From the NCBI RefSeq assembly GCF_014203665.1, contig NZ_JACHJN010000013.1, positions 124,001 to 188,000 of the forward strand: 64,000 bases of DNA, in the 5' to 3' direction. Each line of letters opens with the position of its first letter. Position 1 is the stretch's first letter. Of this stretch, positions 7,854 through 16,293 are shown piece after piece. The translations under genes and the position numbers were made by a program. The stretch is from Saccharothrix tamanrassetensis. Its GTDB lineage: Bacteria > Actinomycetota > Actinomycetes > Mycobacteriales > Pseudonocardiaceae. The notes beneath the pieces are model-generated. The model was not told where the DNA came from and did no database searches. It was given only the letters and a program-made list of their open reading frames with translations.

Positions 7854-8310
7854 GCGCACACCTCTGCCGTGCTGTGTGTCATCCCCGTATGGCCTGCGCG
7901 CAGCGAACCGCGCTTGTCCGGGGAGTGCAAGCACGCTTTTCGCTTGCACTCCCCGGACAAGGGTGGTTGTCTTTTGACCAGGCCGTACGGGGATGACACA
8001 CAGCCTGCTCGTATCTTTTATGCTTTGGCTTTTGAGGGATCCTTGGTGGTCTGCCCGTCCGGCGAGGACGCTTTTAATCTTTGAACTCAGTGTCGTACGG
8101 ATCCAAGTATCAAAGGCGACGCTCGCCGCTTGGCAGGCCTCCGGGGGAGGAAAAACGGAAGGGCGTCGTGTTCTCCCCGCATGGCCTGTCAAAGACGACC
8201 ACGCTTGTCCTGGGGGTGCAAGCGGTGAAGCGTGCTTGCACCCCCAGGACAAGCGTGGTAGCCCTCCGGGCAGGCCATACGGGGAGAACACGAAGACACA
8301 GGTGTCGGCG
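7854..8310. repeat. Paired-hairpin dispersed repeat, copy A
   Basis: First of three copies of an element I do not recognise. Hairpin 1: outer arms 7871-7896 and 7979-8004 (25 of 26 pair), perfect 19-bp core 7914-7932/7942-7960. Hairpin 2: outer arms 8167-8188 and 8271-8292 (21 of 22), perfect 23-bp core 8201-8223/8234-8256. Between them, GGTGGTCTGCC near 8045 pairs with GGCAGGCCTCC near 8132 and GGCGAG with CTCGCC, enclosing a variable centre. Partial terminal inverted repeats: GCGCACACC at 7854 and GGTGT at 8301. Small open frames on both strands look like shadows of the repeat. It fills the gap between two convergent genes. Confidence 0.9.
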
Positions 8311-8330
8311 ACAGTGCCGCAGGCGAGCGC

Positions 8331-8804
8331 CTACTGGAGACCGGCACGGGAAGCGGCGATGCGGAGCCACTTCACCAGCAGTACGACGATCGCCACGACG
8401 GCCAGGATCAAGCCCAGGCCGGGGCCGGGGCCGGGCTGGTGGCCGGTGGTCGTCTGGGTCATCCAGATCGACAGCACCCCGCTCACCGAAGACGCGAACG
8501 AAGCCAAGGCGCACAACCAGGCCAACGCCCAGCGCCGCACGACCAACGTCACGGCGGGCAACAGCACGCCCGCGATCAGAGCCGCGTAGGAGAAGACCTT
8601 CGGCAGTGCGGGCGCCTCGCCCAGCAGCACCCGCAGCCCCGTGCTGTCCCCGACCCACGGTAGGACCAGGGACAACAGGATCGCGAGCACGGCCACCGCG
8701 ATGGTGAGCGCCCCCGCGCCGGGGTCGAACCGCTTGGCGGCGGACCGCCCGACGCGGTCGATCTCGTCGCGCAGGCCGGCCAGGTCGTCACGCTCCTCGC
8801 TCAT
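8331..8804 (-). CDS. Conserved membrane protein (Rv2732c-type)
   Basis: 157 residues with four hydrophobic segments: about 33-53, 67-90, 92-113 and 130-150. The N-terminus is charged (MSEERDDLAGLRDEIDRVG) and a GPGPGPG turn lies near residue 125. The start is set by an ATGA overlap with the miaB stop (8801-8804), implying translational coupling. The same gene pair occurs in mycobacteria (Rv2732c-Rv2733c). Function unknown; close coupling to MiaB is the only clue. Confidence 0.8.
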   Translation of the reverse strand: MSEERDDLAGLRDEIDRVGRSAAKRFDPGAGALTIAVAVLAILLSLVLPWVGDSTGLRVLLGEAPALPKVFSYAALIAGVLLPAVTLVVRRWALAWLCALASFASSVSGVLSIWMTQTTTGHQPGPGPGLGLILAVVAIVVLLVKWLRIAASRAGLQ

Positions 8805-10285
8805 GCGACCGAGCACCCGCCGACCGGGGTCGGCAGCGGTTCCGGGGCGCCGAACTTCGGCAGGCCCAGGGTTACGCCGGCGGTCTTCGGCTTGATGCCC
8901 GCCTCGGACCGGTCACCGGCCTTCGTCCGGCGGTGGCTCAGCAGCGCCGCGTCGGCGATGAGGTTGTGCGGAGCCGCGTAGGTGATCACGGTCTCGACCA
9001 CGTCACCGGGCCTGATGGCGGCATCGCCGGGCGCGAAGTGCACGAGGCGGCCGTCGCGCGCGCGTCCGGAGAGGCGGTGCGTCTCGGCGTCCTTGCGGCC
9101 CTCGCCGTGCGCGACCAGTACCTCGACCGCACGGCCCACCTGGAGCTTGTTCTGCTCCCACGACATCTCGTTCTGCAGCGCCACCAGCCGGTCGTAGCGT
9201 TCCTGCACGACTTCCTTCGGCAGTTGGTCCGGCAGCTCGGCGGCCGGGGTGCCGGGCCGCTTGGAGTACTGGAAGGTGAACGCGCCGGCGAACCTCGACT
9301 CGCGCACGACGTCCAAAGTGGCCTGGAAGTCCTCTTCGGTCTCGCCGGGGAACCCGACGATGATGTCCGTGGTGATGGCCGCGTCCGGCATGGCCAGCCG
9401 CACCTTGTCCAGGATGGACAGGTACTTGGCGGAACGGTACGACCGCCGCATCTCCTTCAGCACCCGGTCGGACCCGGACTGCAACGGCATGTGCAGCTGG
9501 TGGCACACGTTCGGCGTCTCGGCCATGGCGGCGATCACGTCGTCGGTGAAGTCCTTCGGGTGCGGCGAGGTGAACCGGACCCGCTCCAGGCCCTCGATCC
9601 CGCCCGCCGCGCGCAGCAGCTTGCCGAACGCGTACCGGTCACCGAACTCCACGCCGTACGAGTTGACGTTCTGCCCGAGCAGCGTCACCTCCAGCACGCC
9701 CTCGTCGACCAGCGCCCGCACCTCGGCGAGCACCTCGCCGGGCCGCCGGTCCTTCTCCTTGCCGCGCAGCGACGGGACGATGCAGAACGTGCACGTGTTG
9801 TTGCACCCGACGGACACCGACACCCACCCGGAGTAGGCGGAGTCGCGGCGGGCGGGCAGCGTGGACGGGAAGGTCTCCAGCGAGTCCAGGATCTCGACCT
9901 GGGCCTCGCGGTTGTGCCGGGCGCGTTCCAGCAGCACCGGCAGCGACCCGATGTTGTGCGTGCCGAAGACCACGTCGACCCACGGGGCCCGCTTGACGAT
10001 CTCGCCCTGGTCCTTCTGCGCCAGGCAGCCGCCGACCGCGATCTGCATGTCCGGGTTGGCGGTCTTGGCGGGCGCGAGGTGGCCGAGCGTGCCGTAGAGC
10101 TTGTTGTCCGCGTTCTCCCGGACCGCGCAGGTGTTGAACACCACCACGTCGGGCGGCGTGCCGCCGTCGGCGGGCGCGTAGCCCGCGTCTTCGAGCATCC
10201 CCGCCAGGCGCTCGGAGTCGTGCACGTTCATCTGGCAGCCGAACGTGCGGATCTGGTAGGTCCTCGGAACCTGCAACGCGCTCAC
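8801..10285 (-). CDS. miaB: tRNA-2-methylthio-N6-dimethylallyladenosine synthase
   Basis: Radical-SAM methylthiotransferase that converts i6A37 to ms2i6A37. 494 residues in UPF0004, radical-SAM and TRAM order. Cluster ligands are visible: Cys17 (TFGCQMN), Cys53 (NTCAVREN) and Cys87 (GGCLAQ) for the auxiliary 4Fe-4S cluster, and C161-x3-C165-x2-C168 (CNNTCTFCIVP) for the SAM cluster. TRAM begins near 380. The protein runs about 40 residues past TRAM, ending in a disordered tail. It starts the operon with the small membrane protein. Confidence 0.97.
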   Translation of the reverse strand: MSALQVPRTYQIRTFGCQMNVHDSERLAGMLEDAGYAPADGGTPPDVVVFNTCAVRENADNKLYGTLGHLAPAKTANPDMQIAVGGCLAQKDQGEIVKRAPWVDVVFGTHNIGSLPVLLERARHNREAQVEILDSLETFPSTLPARRDSAYSGWVSVSVGCNNTCTFCIVPSLRGKEKDRRPGEVLAEVRALVDEGVLEVTLLGQNVNSYGVEFGDRYAFGKLLRAAGGIEGLERVRFTSPHPKDFTDDVIAAMAETPNVCHQLHMPLQSGSDRVLKEMRRSYRSAKYLSILDKVRLAMPDAAITTDIIVGFPGETEEDFQATLDVVRESRFAGAFTFQYSKRPGTPAAELPDQLPKEVVQERYDRLVALQNEMSWEQNKLQVGRAVEVLVAHGEGRKDAETHRLSGRARDGRLVHFAPGDAAIRPGDVVETVITYAAPHNLIADAALLSHRRTKAGDRSEAGIKPKTAGVTLGLPKFGAPEPLPTPVGGCSVA

Positions 10286-10580
10286 GTAGTTACCATATCC
10301 CCTGGTCAGTAGTCCTCTCGACCACGGTCACCACGAGGCCGCCACCCCTGTTCACAGGTCGGTTCCCGCGTGGTCCGAGCCGACTCGCCCACTCGACGCC
10401 GCGTGCGTCCTGCGGCCGGCACTCCGACCATGGTAGGCACAGCCTCGGCGGTCCGACACACAGCACGTGGACCCGGCCGATCCCGCGCACTCCGACGACC
10501 ACGAGCCACCACGCCCGATCCTCCCGCCCGATCCCTGTCACCGGGTCCGGTGCGGTGCGCGGACGTGCGACGATGCCGGG

Positions 10581-11540
10581 ATGCCGGGAACGCTGCTGCG
10601 AGTGCGCGCCGCCGGGGTCGTGCTGGCCCTGGCCGCCCTGTCCGTGACGGCCTGCGGCGACGACTTCGACCACGTCCGGCTCACCATGGCGGCGGGCAGC
10701 GACACCGGCGTCTACCACAAGCTCAGCACCGCCCTGGCCGACAGTTGGACGCGCGACCCCGGCATCCCCCGGCCGCAGGTGGTGCAGACGGCGGGTTCGG
10801 TGGACAACCTGGAACGGCTGCGGACCGGCCGGGCCCAGGTGGGGTTCAGCGCCGCCGACGCCGCCGAGGAGGCCCAGAGCAGCACGGGCGGCCACCGGCT
10901 GCTCGCGCTGGCCCGGATGCACGACGACTACCTCCAGGTGGCGGTGCGCGCCGACCTCCCGGCGACCAAGCTCACCGACCTGAAGGGCCTGCGGGTCTCC
11001 GTCGGCGCACGCGACTCCGGCGTGCAGCTGATCGCCGAACGGCTGCTCCGCTCGGCGGACATCTCGCCCACCGAGGACCTTCAGGCCCGGTACCTGGACC
11101 TCAACGCCACCACGGACGCGATGAGGGACGGCGTGCTGGACGCGTTCTTCTGGTCGGGCGGCGTTCCGACGACCGGCGTCACCACGCTCGCCACCACCGT
11201 CAAGATCCGGATGCTGGACCTGCGGGACGTGCTGCCCAACCTGCGCCGCCTCTACCCGGTGTACGGGTCGGCGACGCTGCCCGCCTCGGCCTACGAGCTG
11301 CCCGGCGGCCCGGTCACCACCCCGATCACCACCCTGGTGGTGCGCAACTTCCTGCTGGTCACCGACGCGATGCCGGAGGACGTGGCGGAAGCGCTGCTCA
11401 GGGGCCTGTTCCGGGCCCAGCCGGAGCTGGTCGCGGCCAGTCCGGTGGCCAGGTCCATCGAGATCAGATCGGCGATCGAGACGACGCCGATCCCGCTGCA
11501 CCCCGGCGCGCAGAACTACTACCGGGACGTGAAGGTCTAG
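10581..11540 (+). CDS. TAXI-family solute-binding lipoprotein
   Basis: A 319-residue TRAP-associated extracytoplasmic immunogenic (TAXI) type binding protein. The signal peptide ends in lipobox LSVTAC with Cys25, so it is anchored outside the membrane. TAXI hallmarks are visible: MAAGSDTGVYHKLSTAL near the N-terminus, VQTAGSVDNLERL, and DAFFWSGGVPT. I use ATG 10581 because it gives a proper lipoprotein signal; a 38-codon upstream extension would not. No TRAP permease genes are nearby. It converges on the sensor kinase gene with a 21-bp gap, so it may act as a ligand-binding accessory for that kinase; this is inference. Confidence 0.85.
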   Translation: MPGTLLRVRAAGVVLALAALSVTACGDDFDHVRLTMAAGSDTGVYHKLSTALADSWTRDPGIPRPQVVQTAGSVDNLERLRTGRAQVGFSAADAAEEAQSSTGGHRLLALARMHDDYLQVAVRADLPATKLTDLKGLRVSVGARDSGVQLIAERLLRSADISPTEDLQARYLDLNATTDAMRDGVLDAFFWSGGVPTTGVTTLATTVKIRMLDLRDVLPNLRRLYPVYGSATLPASAYELPGGPVTTPITTLVVRNFLLVTDAMPEDVAEALLRGLFRAQPELVAASPVARSIEIRSAIETTPIPLHPGAQNYYRDVKV

Positions 11541-11561
11541 CCGCGGGAACGGCCGGCAGCG

Positions 11562-12941
11562 CTAGACCGCCGGGAACGTCACCGTCACCCGCAGCCCGCC
11601 GTCCTCGGGCAGCGACAGCCGGACGGTCCCGTCGACGCGTTCCACGATCTGCCGCACCAGCGCCAGCCCCAGCCCGGACCCCTGGATGTTCTGGTGCGCC
11701 GGCGAGCGCCAGAACCGGTCGGTGGCCCGTTCCAGCTCGTCCGGCGCCAGTCCCGGCCCCTCGTCCCGCACGGACAGGTGCACCAGCGACGAGTGCCGCC
11801 GCACGTCCACCCGGATCAGGGTGTCGTCGGGCGCGAACTTCAGCGCGTTGTCCAGCAGGGCGTCCAGCACCGCCTCCACGCCGCGCGGCGGGGCCAGCGC
11901 CATGCCGCCGGGTTCGCCGTCCAGCACCAGGTCCACGGAGCGGGACGCGGCGGCGGGCTGCCACGCGGACAGCCGCCCCGCGACCGCGCGGTCCAGGTCG
12001 ACCGCCACCGGGTCGACCGACGGCGAGCCCGCGCGGGCCATGGACAGCAGTTCCTCCAAAATGCGGTTGAGCCGGTCGGCTTCCTCCAGCGCCGCCTCCT
12101 GGTGCACCACCGCGTCCCCGGAGACGTGACCTTCCAGGTTGGACAGTCGCAGCTTCAGCGCGGTCAACGGGTTGCGCAGCTGGTGCGACGCGTCCGCGAC
12201 GAACGCGCGCTGCGCGGCCAGCACGTCGCCGACGTTGGCGGCCATCTGGTCGAACGACCGGGACAGCTGCCGCAGCTCGGGCGGACCCGACGACGACCCC
12301 ACCGGCTGCACCGGCCGTCCCGACACCACGGCGGCCAGCAGCGCGCCGGTCGCGTCGTCCAGCCGCCGCACCGGCCGCAGCGTCCACCGCACCAGCGGCA
12401 ACGCGGCCATCACCGCGAGCGCCAGCACCAGCAGGCTCGCCGCGAGCAGCACGATCCACCACACCAGCACTTCGAGCCGGGTCTTCGTGGTGGGGGAGAA
12501 CGTGACGACCGCGCCGCGCACCTCCCCGTCCACCAGCACCGGCTCGGCCAGCACCAGCTCGGCCGCGTCCCAGGGCATGAGCAGACCCGGCGCGACCGGC
12601 TGCCGCCCCGCCAACGCGCCCCGGACCAGGTCCGACGCCGGCTCCGAGGTCACGTCCACGCCCGGCCCGGACGCGGCGACCACCAGCCCGGACCGGTCCA
12701 GCAGCGCCACCTTGATCCCGTACAGGTCCTGGTAGCGGGCCAGTTCGCGTTCCATCAGCGCGGGCTGGTCGTCGATCAGCGGTCGCTGCGCCACCGACGC
12801 GAACCGGGCGGTGTCGGTGAGCCGGTCCAGGAACATCTCCTGCTGCTCGGTGCCGGCGACCCCGCGCCCGAGCGGCACGCCCATGCCGACCAGCACCAGC
12901 ACCACCAGGGTCAGCACGATGCCCAGCAGCCGTGAACGCAC
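11562..12941 (-). CDS. Sensor histidine kinase (GluK-like)
   Basis: 459 residues. TM1 at 5-27, an extracytoplasmic sensor of about 130 residues, TM2 at 160-185, HAMP near 190-240, the HisKA motif ASHQLRNPLTALK with phosphoacceptor His253, then a HATPase domain with DEGPGLAPDE and GSGLGLALV. It starts with GTG immediately after the response regulator stop, so the two are co-translated. The neighbouring gluABCD transporter on the opposite strand matches the known Streptomyces GluR/GluK arrangement, in which the pair controls glutamate uptake. The exact ligand is inferred from context. Confidence 0.88.
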   Translation of the reverse strand: MRSRLLGIVLTLVVLVLVGMGVPLGRGVAGTEQQEMFLDRLTDTARFASVAQRPLIDDQPALMERELARYQDLYGIKVALLDRSGLVVAASGPGVDVTSEPASDLVRGALAGRQPVAPGLLMPWDAAELVLAEPVLVDGEVRGAVVTFSPTTKTRLEVLVWWIVLLAASLLVLALAVMAALPLVRWTLRPVRRLDDATGALLAAVVSGRPVQPVGSSSGPPELRQLSRSFDQMAANVGDVLAAQRAFVADASHQLRNPLTALKLRLSNLEGHVSGDAVVHQEAALEEADRLNRILEELLSMARAGSPSVDPVAVDLDRAVAGRLSAWQPAAASRSVDLVLDGEPGGMALAPPRGVEAVLDALLDNALKFAPDDTLIRVDVRRHSSLVHLSVRDEGPGLAPDELERATDRFWRSPAHQNIQGSGLGLALVRQIVERVDGTVRLSLPEDGGLRVTVTFPAV

Positions 12942-13619
12942 TCAGCCCCCGTTCGCGCTCAGCCGGTAACCGACGCCGCGCACGGTCTGCAGCAGCGCGG
13001 GCCGGCCCAGCTTGGTGCGCAGCGTCGCCACGTGCACGTCCAGGGTCCGGTTCGCGCCCGCCCACGTGCGGCCCCACACCTCGGCCAGGATCCGCTCCCG
13101 CGTGCACACCGCGCCGCCCGCCGCCATGACCAGCGCCAACACCTGGAACTCCTTGCGGGACAGCGCCACCGCCTCACCCGCCACGGTGACCTCGTGCCGG
13201 GCCAGGTCCACCCGCACGTCGGCCGCCTCGAACACCTCCGTGCCGGTGCCGCCGACACCCACCGGGTCGCCGCGCCGCCGCCGCACCGCGTGCACCCGTG
13301 CCACCAGCTCGCCCACGTCGTACGGCTTGACCAGGTAGTCGTCCGCGCCGGCGTGCAGACCGAGGATCCGGTCGTCGATCTCCCCGCGCGCCGAGACGAC
13401 GATGATCGCCACGTCGCTCGCCGCCCTGATGTGCCGGCACAGCGTCACGCCGTCGATGTCCGGCAGGCCGAGGTCCAGCAGCACCACGTCGACCCCGGCC
13501 AGCCGATCGAGCGTCCCCCGACCGGTGGCCTGTCGGTCTACCGTGAAACCCCGCCGGGTCAGCGCCGGGACCAGCGCTTCCGCGACGCGGTCGTCGTCTT
13601 CGACCAACAGCACGCGCAC
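12942..13619 (-). CDS. OmpR-family response regulator (GluR-like)
   Basis: 225 residues. Receiver domain with the acidic pocket EDD at 7-9, phosphoacceptor Asp49 (VLLDLGLPDIDG), and the switch Ser and Lys in VVSARGE and YLVKPYD. The C-terminal winged helix ends NRTLDVHVATLRTKLG and GYRLSANGG, typical of the OmpR/PhoB class. First gene of the two-component operon, divergent from gluA across 133 bp that contains a dyad at 13659-13683. Probable direct regulator of gluABCD by context. Confidence 0.9.
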   Translation of the reverse strand: MRVLLVEDDDRVAEALVPALTRRGFTVDRQATGRGTLDRLAGVDVVLLDLGLPDIDGVTLCRHIRAASDVAIIVVSARGEIDDRILGLHAGADDYLVKPYDVGELVARVHAVRRRRGDPVGVGGTGTEVFEAADVRVDLARHEVTVAGEAVALSRKEFQVLALVMAAGGAVCTRERILAEVWGRTWAGANRTLDVHVATLRTKLGRPALLQTVRGVGYRLSANGG

Positions 13620-13658
13620 CGGCGTCCTCCCGAGTTATTGTCGCCTGCCTGTGACAGA

Positions 13659-13683
13659 GTTGAGACCCTAAGTCTTGCTCAAC
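13659..13683. promoter_or_regulatory. Candidate response-regulator operator, divergent RR/gluA region
   Basis: GTTGAG (13659-13664) and CTCAAC (13678-13683) form a perfect inverted repeat with a 13-bp spacer in the gap between the response regulator and gluA. Position and symmetry suit a regulator controlling both directions. Binding by the adjacent regulator is inference. Confidence 0.45.
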
Positions 13684-13752
13684 CGCCTGGACTGGTGGGT
13701 GACGCACACCTAGGTTTCCCGCCATCGCTGAAGGAACCCCCTGGAGGACCGG

Positions 13753-14508
13753 ATGACCGCCCCCACACCTGCTCCGCCGATGATCCGGATGGCGGGCGTG
13801 GACAAGTTCTTCGGGCCTCTCCACGTGCTCAAAGAGATCACGCTGGAGGTGCCGAAGGGCCAGGTCGTCGTGGTGCTGGGGCCGTCGGGTTCCGGCAAGT
13901 CGACGCTCTGCCGCACCATCAACCGCCTGGAGCCGGTCGACAAGGGCACCATCGAGGTGGACGGTCAGCCGCTGCCCGCCGAGGGCAAGGAGCTGGCCAG
14001 GCTGCGCGCGGACGTGGGCATGGTCTTCCAGTCGTTCAACCTGTTCGCCCACAAGAGCATCGTGGACAACGTGATGCTCGCGCCGGTCAAGGTCCGCAGG
14101 ACGCCGGCGGCCCAGGCCCGCAAGACGGCCATGGAGCTGCTGGAGCGGGTCGGCATCGCGAACCAGGCGGAGAAGTACCCCGCCCAGCTCTCGGGCGGGC
14201 AGCAGCAGCGGGCGGCGATCGCCCGCGCCCTGGCGATGCGTCCCAAGGTGATGCTGTTCGACGAGCCGACCTCCGCGCTGGACCCGGAGATGGTCCAGGA
14301 GGTGCTGGACGTGATGACCACGCTGGCCAAGGAGGGCATGACCATGCTCGTGGTCACCCACGAGATGGGCTTCGCCCGCAAGGCCGCCGACCGCGTGCTC
14401 TTCATGGCCGACGGCGAGATCGTCGAGGACTCGACGCCGGAGGCGTTCTTCTCCGCGCCGAAGTCCAACCGCGCGAAGGACTTCCTTGGCAAGATCCTGA
14501 CCCACTGA
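13753..14508 (+). CDS. gluA: Glutamate ABC transporter ATP-binding protein
   Basis: 251-residue ATPase of the polar amino acid transporter class. Walker A GPSGSGKST near residue 40, Q-loop VFQSFNLF, signature LSGGQQQR, Walker B VMLFDEP and the switch histidine in VVTHEMGFA. The order gluA-gluB-gluC-gluD matches the Corynebacterium and Streptomyces glutamate system. A GGAGG ribosome site precedes the ATG. It energises uptake through GluC/GluD with substrate delivered by lipoprotein GluB. Confidence 0.93.
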   Translation: MTAPTPAPPMIRMAGVDKFFGPLHVLKEITLEVPKGQVVVVLGPSGSGKSTLCRTINRLEPVDKGTIEVDGQPLPAEGKELARLRADVGMVFQSFNLFAHKSIVDNVMLAPVKVRRTPAAQARKTAMELLERVGIANQAEKYPAQLSGGQQQRAAIARALAMRPKVMLFDEPTSALDPEMVQEVLDVMTTLAKEGMTMLVVTHEMGFARKAADRVLFMADGEIVEDSTPEAFFSAPKSNRAKDFLGKILTH

Positions 14509-14573
14509 AGTTCCTCCGACCGCGGCGCTGAGCCTGGCGCCGCCAGACACCGAAGAAGAGCAGGAGAAAGACG

Positions 14574-15461
14574 ATGAGGGTTCGCACCCTTGCGGTGGTG
14601 CTGCTGGCAGGTGGCCTCGCCCTGACCGCGTGCGGCAAGGAAGGGAGCCCCGGCGCGTCGTCCCCGGCCCCTTCGCAGAAGGTCGCCACCGACGTCAAGG
14701 TCGAGGGCTCCAAGACGTTCGAGAAGATGAAGGAGCGCGGCAAGGTCGTCATCGGCGTCAAGGAGGACCAGCCCGGCCTCGGCCTCAAGGACGCGACGAC
14801 CAACAAGTACAGCGGCTTCGACATCGAGATCGCGAAGCTCATCGCCGCGCAGCTCGGCTTCGCCGAGGACAAGATCGACTACAAGGCGATCGCGTCCGCC
14901 GGCCGCGAGCAGGCGCTGATCAACGGCGACGTGGACTACTACGTCGGCACCTACACGATCAACGCGGGCCGCAAGGAGAAGGTGGCCTTCGCGGGCCCGT
15001 ACTTCACCGCCGGCCAGGACCTGCTGGTGCGCAAGGACGACAACTCGATCACCGGCCCGGAGACCCTCAAGGGCAAGAAGGTCTGCTCGGTCACCGGCTC
15101 TACGCCGATCAAGAACGTCAAGGAGAAGGGCTACACCGAGCCGGAGAACATCTCCGAGTACCAGAACTACTCGCAGTGCGTGGCCAAGCTCGCCGAGGGC
15201 GCGATCGACGCGGTGACCACCGACGACGCGATCCTCAAGGGCTACGCGGCGGAGGAGCGCGACAAGTTCCGGGTGGTCGGCAAGCCGTTCTCGGTGGAGC
15301 CCTACGGCGTCGGCCTGCCCAAGGACGACAAGCCGCTGCGGGACAAGGTGAACGACGTCCTGGAGACCGCGATCTCCGGCAACGAGTGGCAGGCGATCTA
15401 CGACGCCACGCTGGGCAAGTCCGGCTCCCCGGCGCAGAAGCCGGTGATCGAGCGCTACTGA
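14574..15461 (+). CDS. gluB: Glutamate-binding lipoprotein
   Basis: 295-residue SBP_bac_3 protein. Lipobox LALTACG with Cys20 and a short Pro/Ser/Ala linker before the mature domain. Ligand-binding landmarks: KMKERGKVVIGVKEDQPGLG at the start of lobe 1, the DFE-like stretch SGFDIEIAKLIA, and the hinge segments near TYTINAGRKEKVAFAGPYF. Two cysteines (KVCSVTG and SQCVAK) could form a disulfide. A 17-bp hairpin follows before gluC, which probably favours higher GluB than permease output. A paralogue without permease lies at 50839. Confidence 0.93.
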   Translation: MRVRTLAVVLLAGGLALTACGKEGSPGASSPAPSQKVATDVKVEGSKTFEKMKERGKVVIGVKEDQPGLGLKDATTNKYSGFDIEIAKLIAAQLGFAEDKIDYKAIASAGREQALINGDVDYYVGTYTINAGRKEKVAFAGPYFTAGQDLLVRKDDNSITGPETLKGKKVCSVTGSTPIKNVKEKGYTEPENISEYQNYSQCVAKLAEGAIDAVTTDDAILKGYAAEERDKFRVVGKPFSVEPYGVGLPKDDKPLRDKVNDVLETAISGNEWQAIYDATLGKSGSPAQKPVIERY

Positions 15462-15572
15462 TCCGGTCGCGCTCCGGCTCCGCGGTGGGCCGGTCGCACA
15501 CCGGGTCGGTGTCCCACCGGGCGTGATCCACCGTGGGCGGTCCCACCGTGGGCGCCACTGATCAGCTCTGAT

Positions 15573-15616
15573 GGTGGCCGGTGACCACGTCGTCCGCGGC
15601 GTGGTCACCGGCCACC
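15573..15616 (+). promoter_or_regulatory. Intercistronic hairpin between gluB and gluC
   Basis: A perfect 17-bp stem: 15573-15589 pairs with 15600-15616 around a 10-nt loop. There is no T-tract, so it is more likely an mRNA-stabilising or attenuating element than a full terminator. It sits in the 184-bp gubB-gluC gap, where binding-protein genes are commonly insulated from permease genes. Confidence 0.7.
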
Positions 15617-15645
15617 CCCATGACGTCCCTCGGCGAGGAAGTCCC

Positions 15646-16293
15646 ATGAGCGTCCTTTCCACCTACTCCGACCTGTTCCTCCGGGCATTCGGCACCACGA
15701 TCCAGCTGTTCCTGTACTCCGCGGTCGGGTCGCTGGTGCTGGGCACGCTCCTGGCGATGCTGCGGGTCAGCCCGGTCCCGGTGTTCCGCGTGACCGGCAC
15801 GGCCTACGTGACCCTGGTCCGCAACACCCCGCTGACCCTGGTGTTCTTCTTCTTCGCGTTCGCCTACCCGCTGCTCAAGATCGTGCGGCTGGACCCGTTC
15901 CAGGGCGCGGTGGTCGCGCTGACCCTCTACACCTCGGCGTTCATCTGCGAGGTGGTCCGCTCGGGCATCAACACGGTGCCGGTGGGGCAGGCGGAGGCGT
16001 CCCGCGCGCTGGGGCTGACGTTCGGTCAGATGCTGTTCAGCGTGGTGCTGCCGCAGGCCATGCGCTCGGTGGTGCCGCCGCTGGTCAGCACGCTGATCGC
16101 GCTGCTGAAGAACACCACCATCGCGGCCGGCTTCTCGGTGTCCGACGCCGGCTCGATCAGCTACGTGCTGTCCGACGAGGGCGCGAACATGCTGGTCGGC
16201 CTGTCCTGGGTGGCGTTCTGCTTCGTCCTCCTGGTGATCCCGTTGACCCTGGTGCAACGCGCCCTAGAGAAGCGCTGGAGCGTGGCCCGATGA
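15646..16293 (+). CDS. gluC: Glutamate ABC transporter permease
   Basis: 215-residue inner-membrane permease of the His/Glu/Gln class. Five hydrophobic segments and the EAA-loop motif EASRALGLTFGQMLFSVVLPQA that docks on GluA. ATG 15646 is chosen over an upstream in-frame ATG at 15571 because the latter lies inside the intercistronic hairpin; GAGGAAG precedes 15646. Its last bases overlap the gluD start by 4 bp (ATGA). Confidence 0.92.
   Translation: MSVLSTYSDLFLRAFGTTIQLFLYSAVGSLVLGTLLAMLRVSPVPVFRVTGTAYVTLVRNTPLTLVFFFFAFAYPLLKIVRLDPFQGAVVALTLYTSAFICEVVRSGINTVPVGQAEASRALGLTFGQMLFSVVLPQAMRSVVPPLVSTLIALLKNTTIAAGFSVSDAGSISYVLSDEGANMLVGLSWVAFCFVLLVIPLTLVQRALEKRWSVAR

Noticed and set aside
7784..8589. 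Small open frames on both strands within repeat copies A, B and C (for example beginning MSSPYGL or VIPVWPARSEPRL)
   Set aside because: Each is a translation of hairpin arms and appears in both orientations. No ribosome site, no codon bias independent of the repeat, and the stems explain the conservation.
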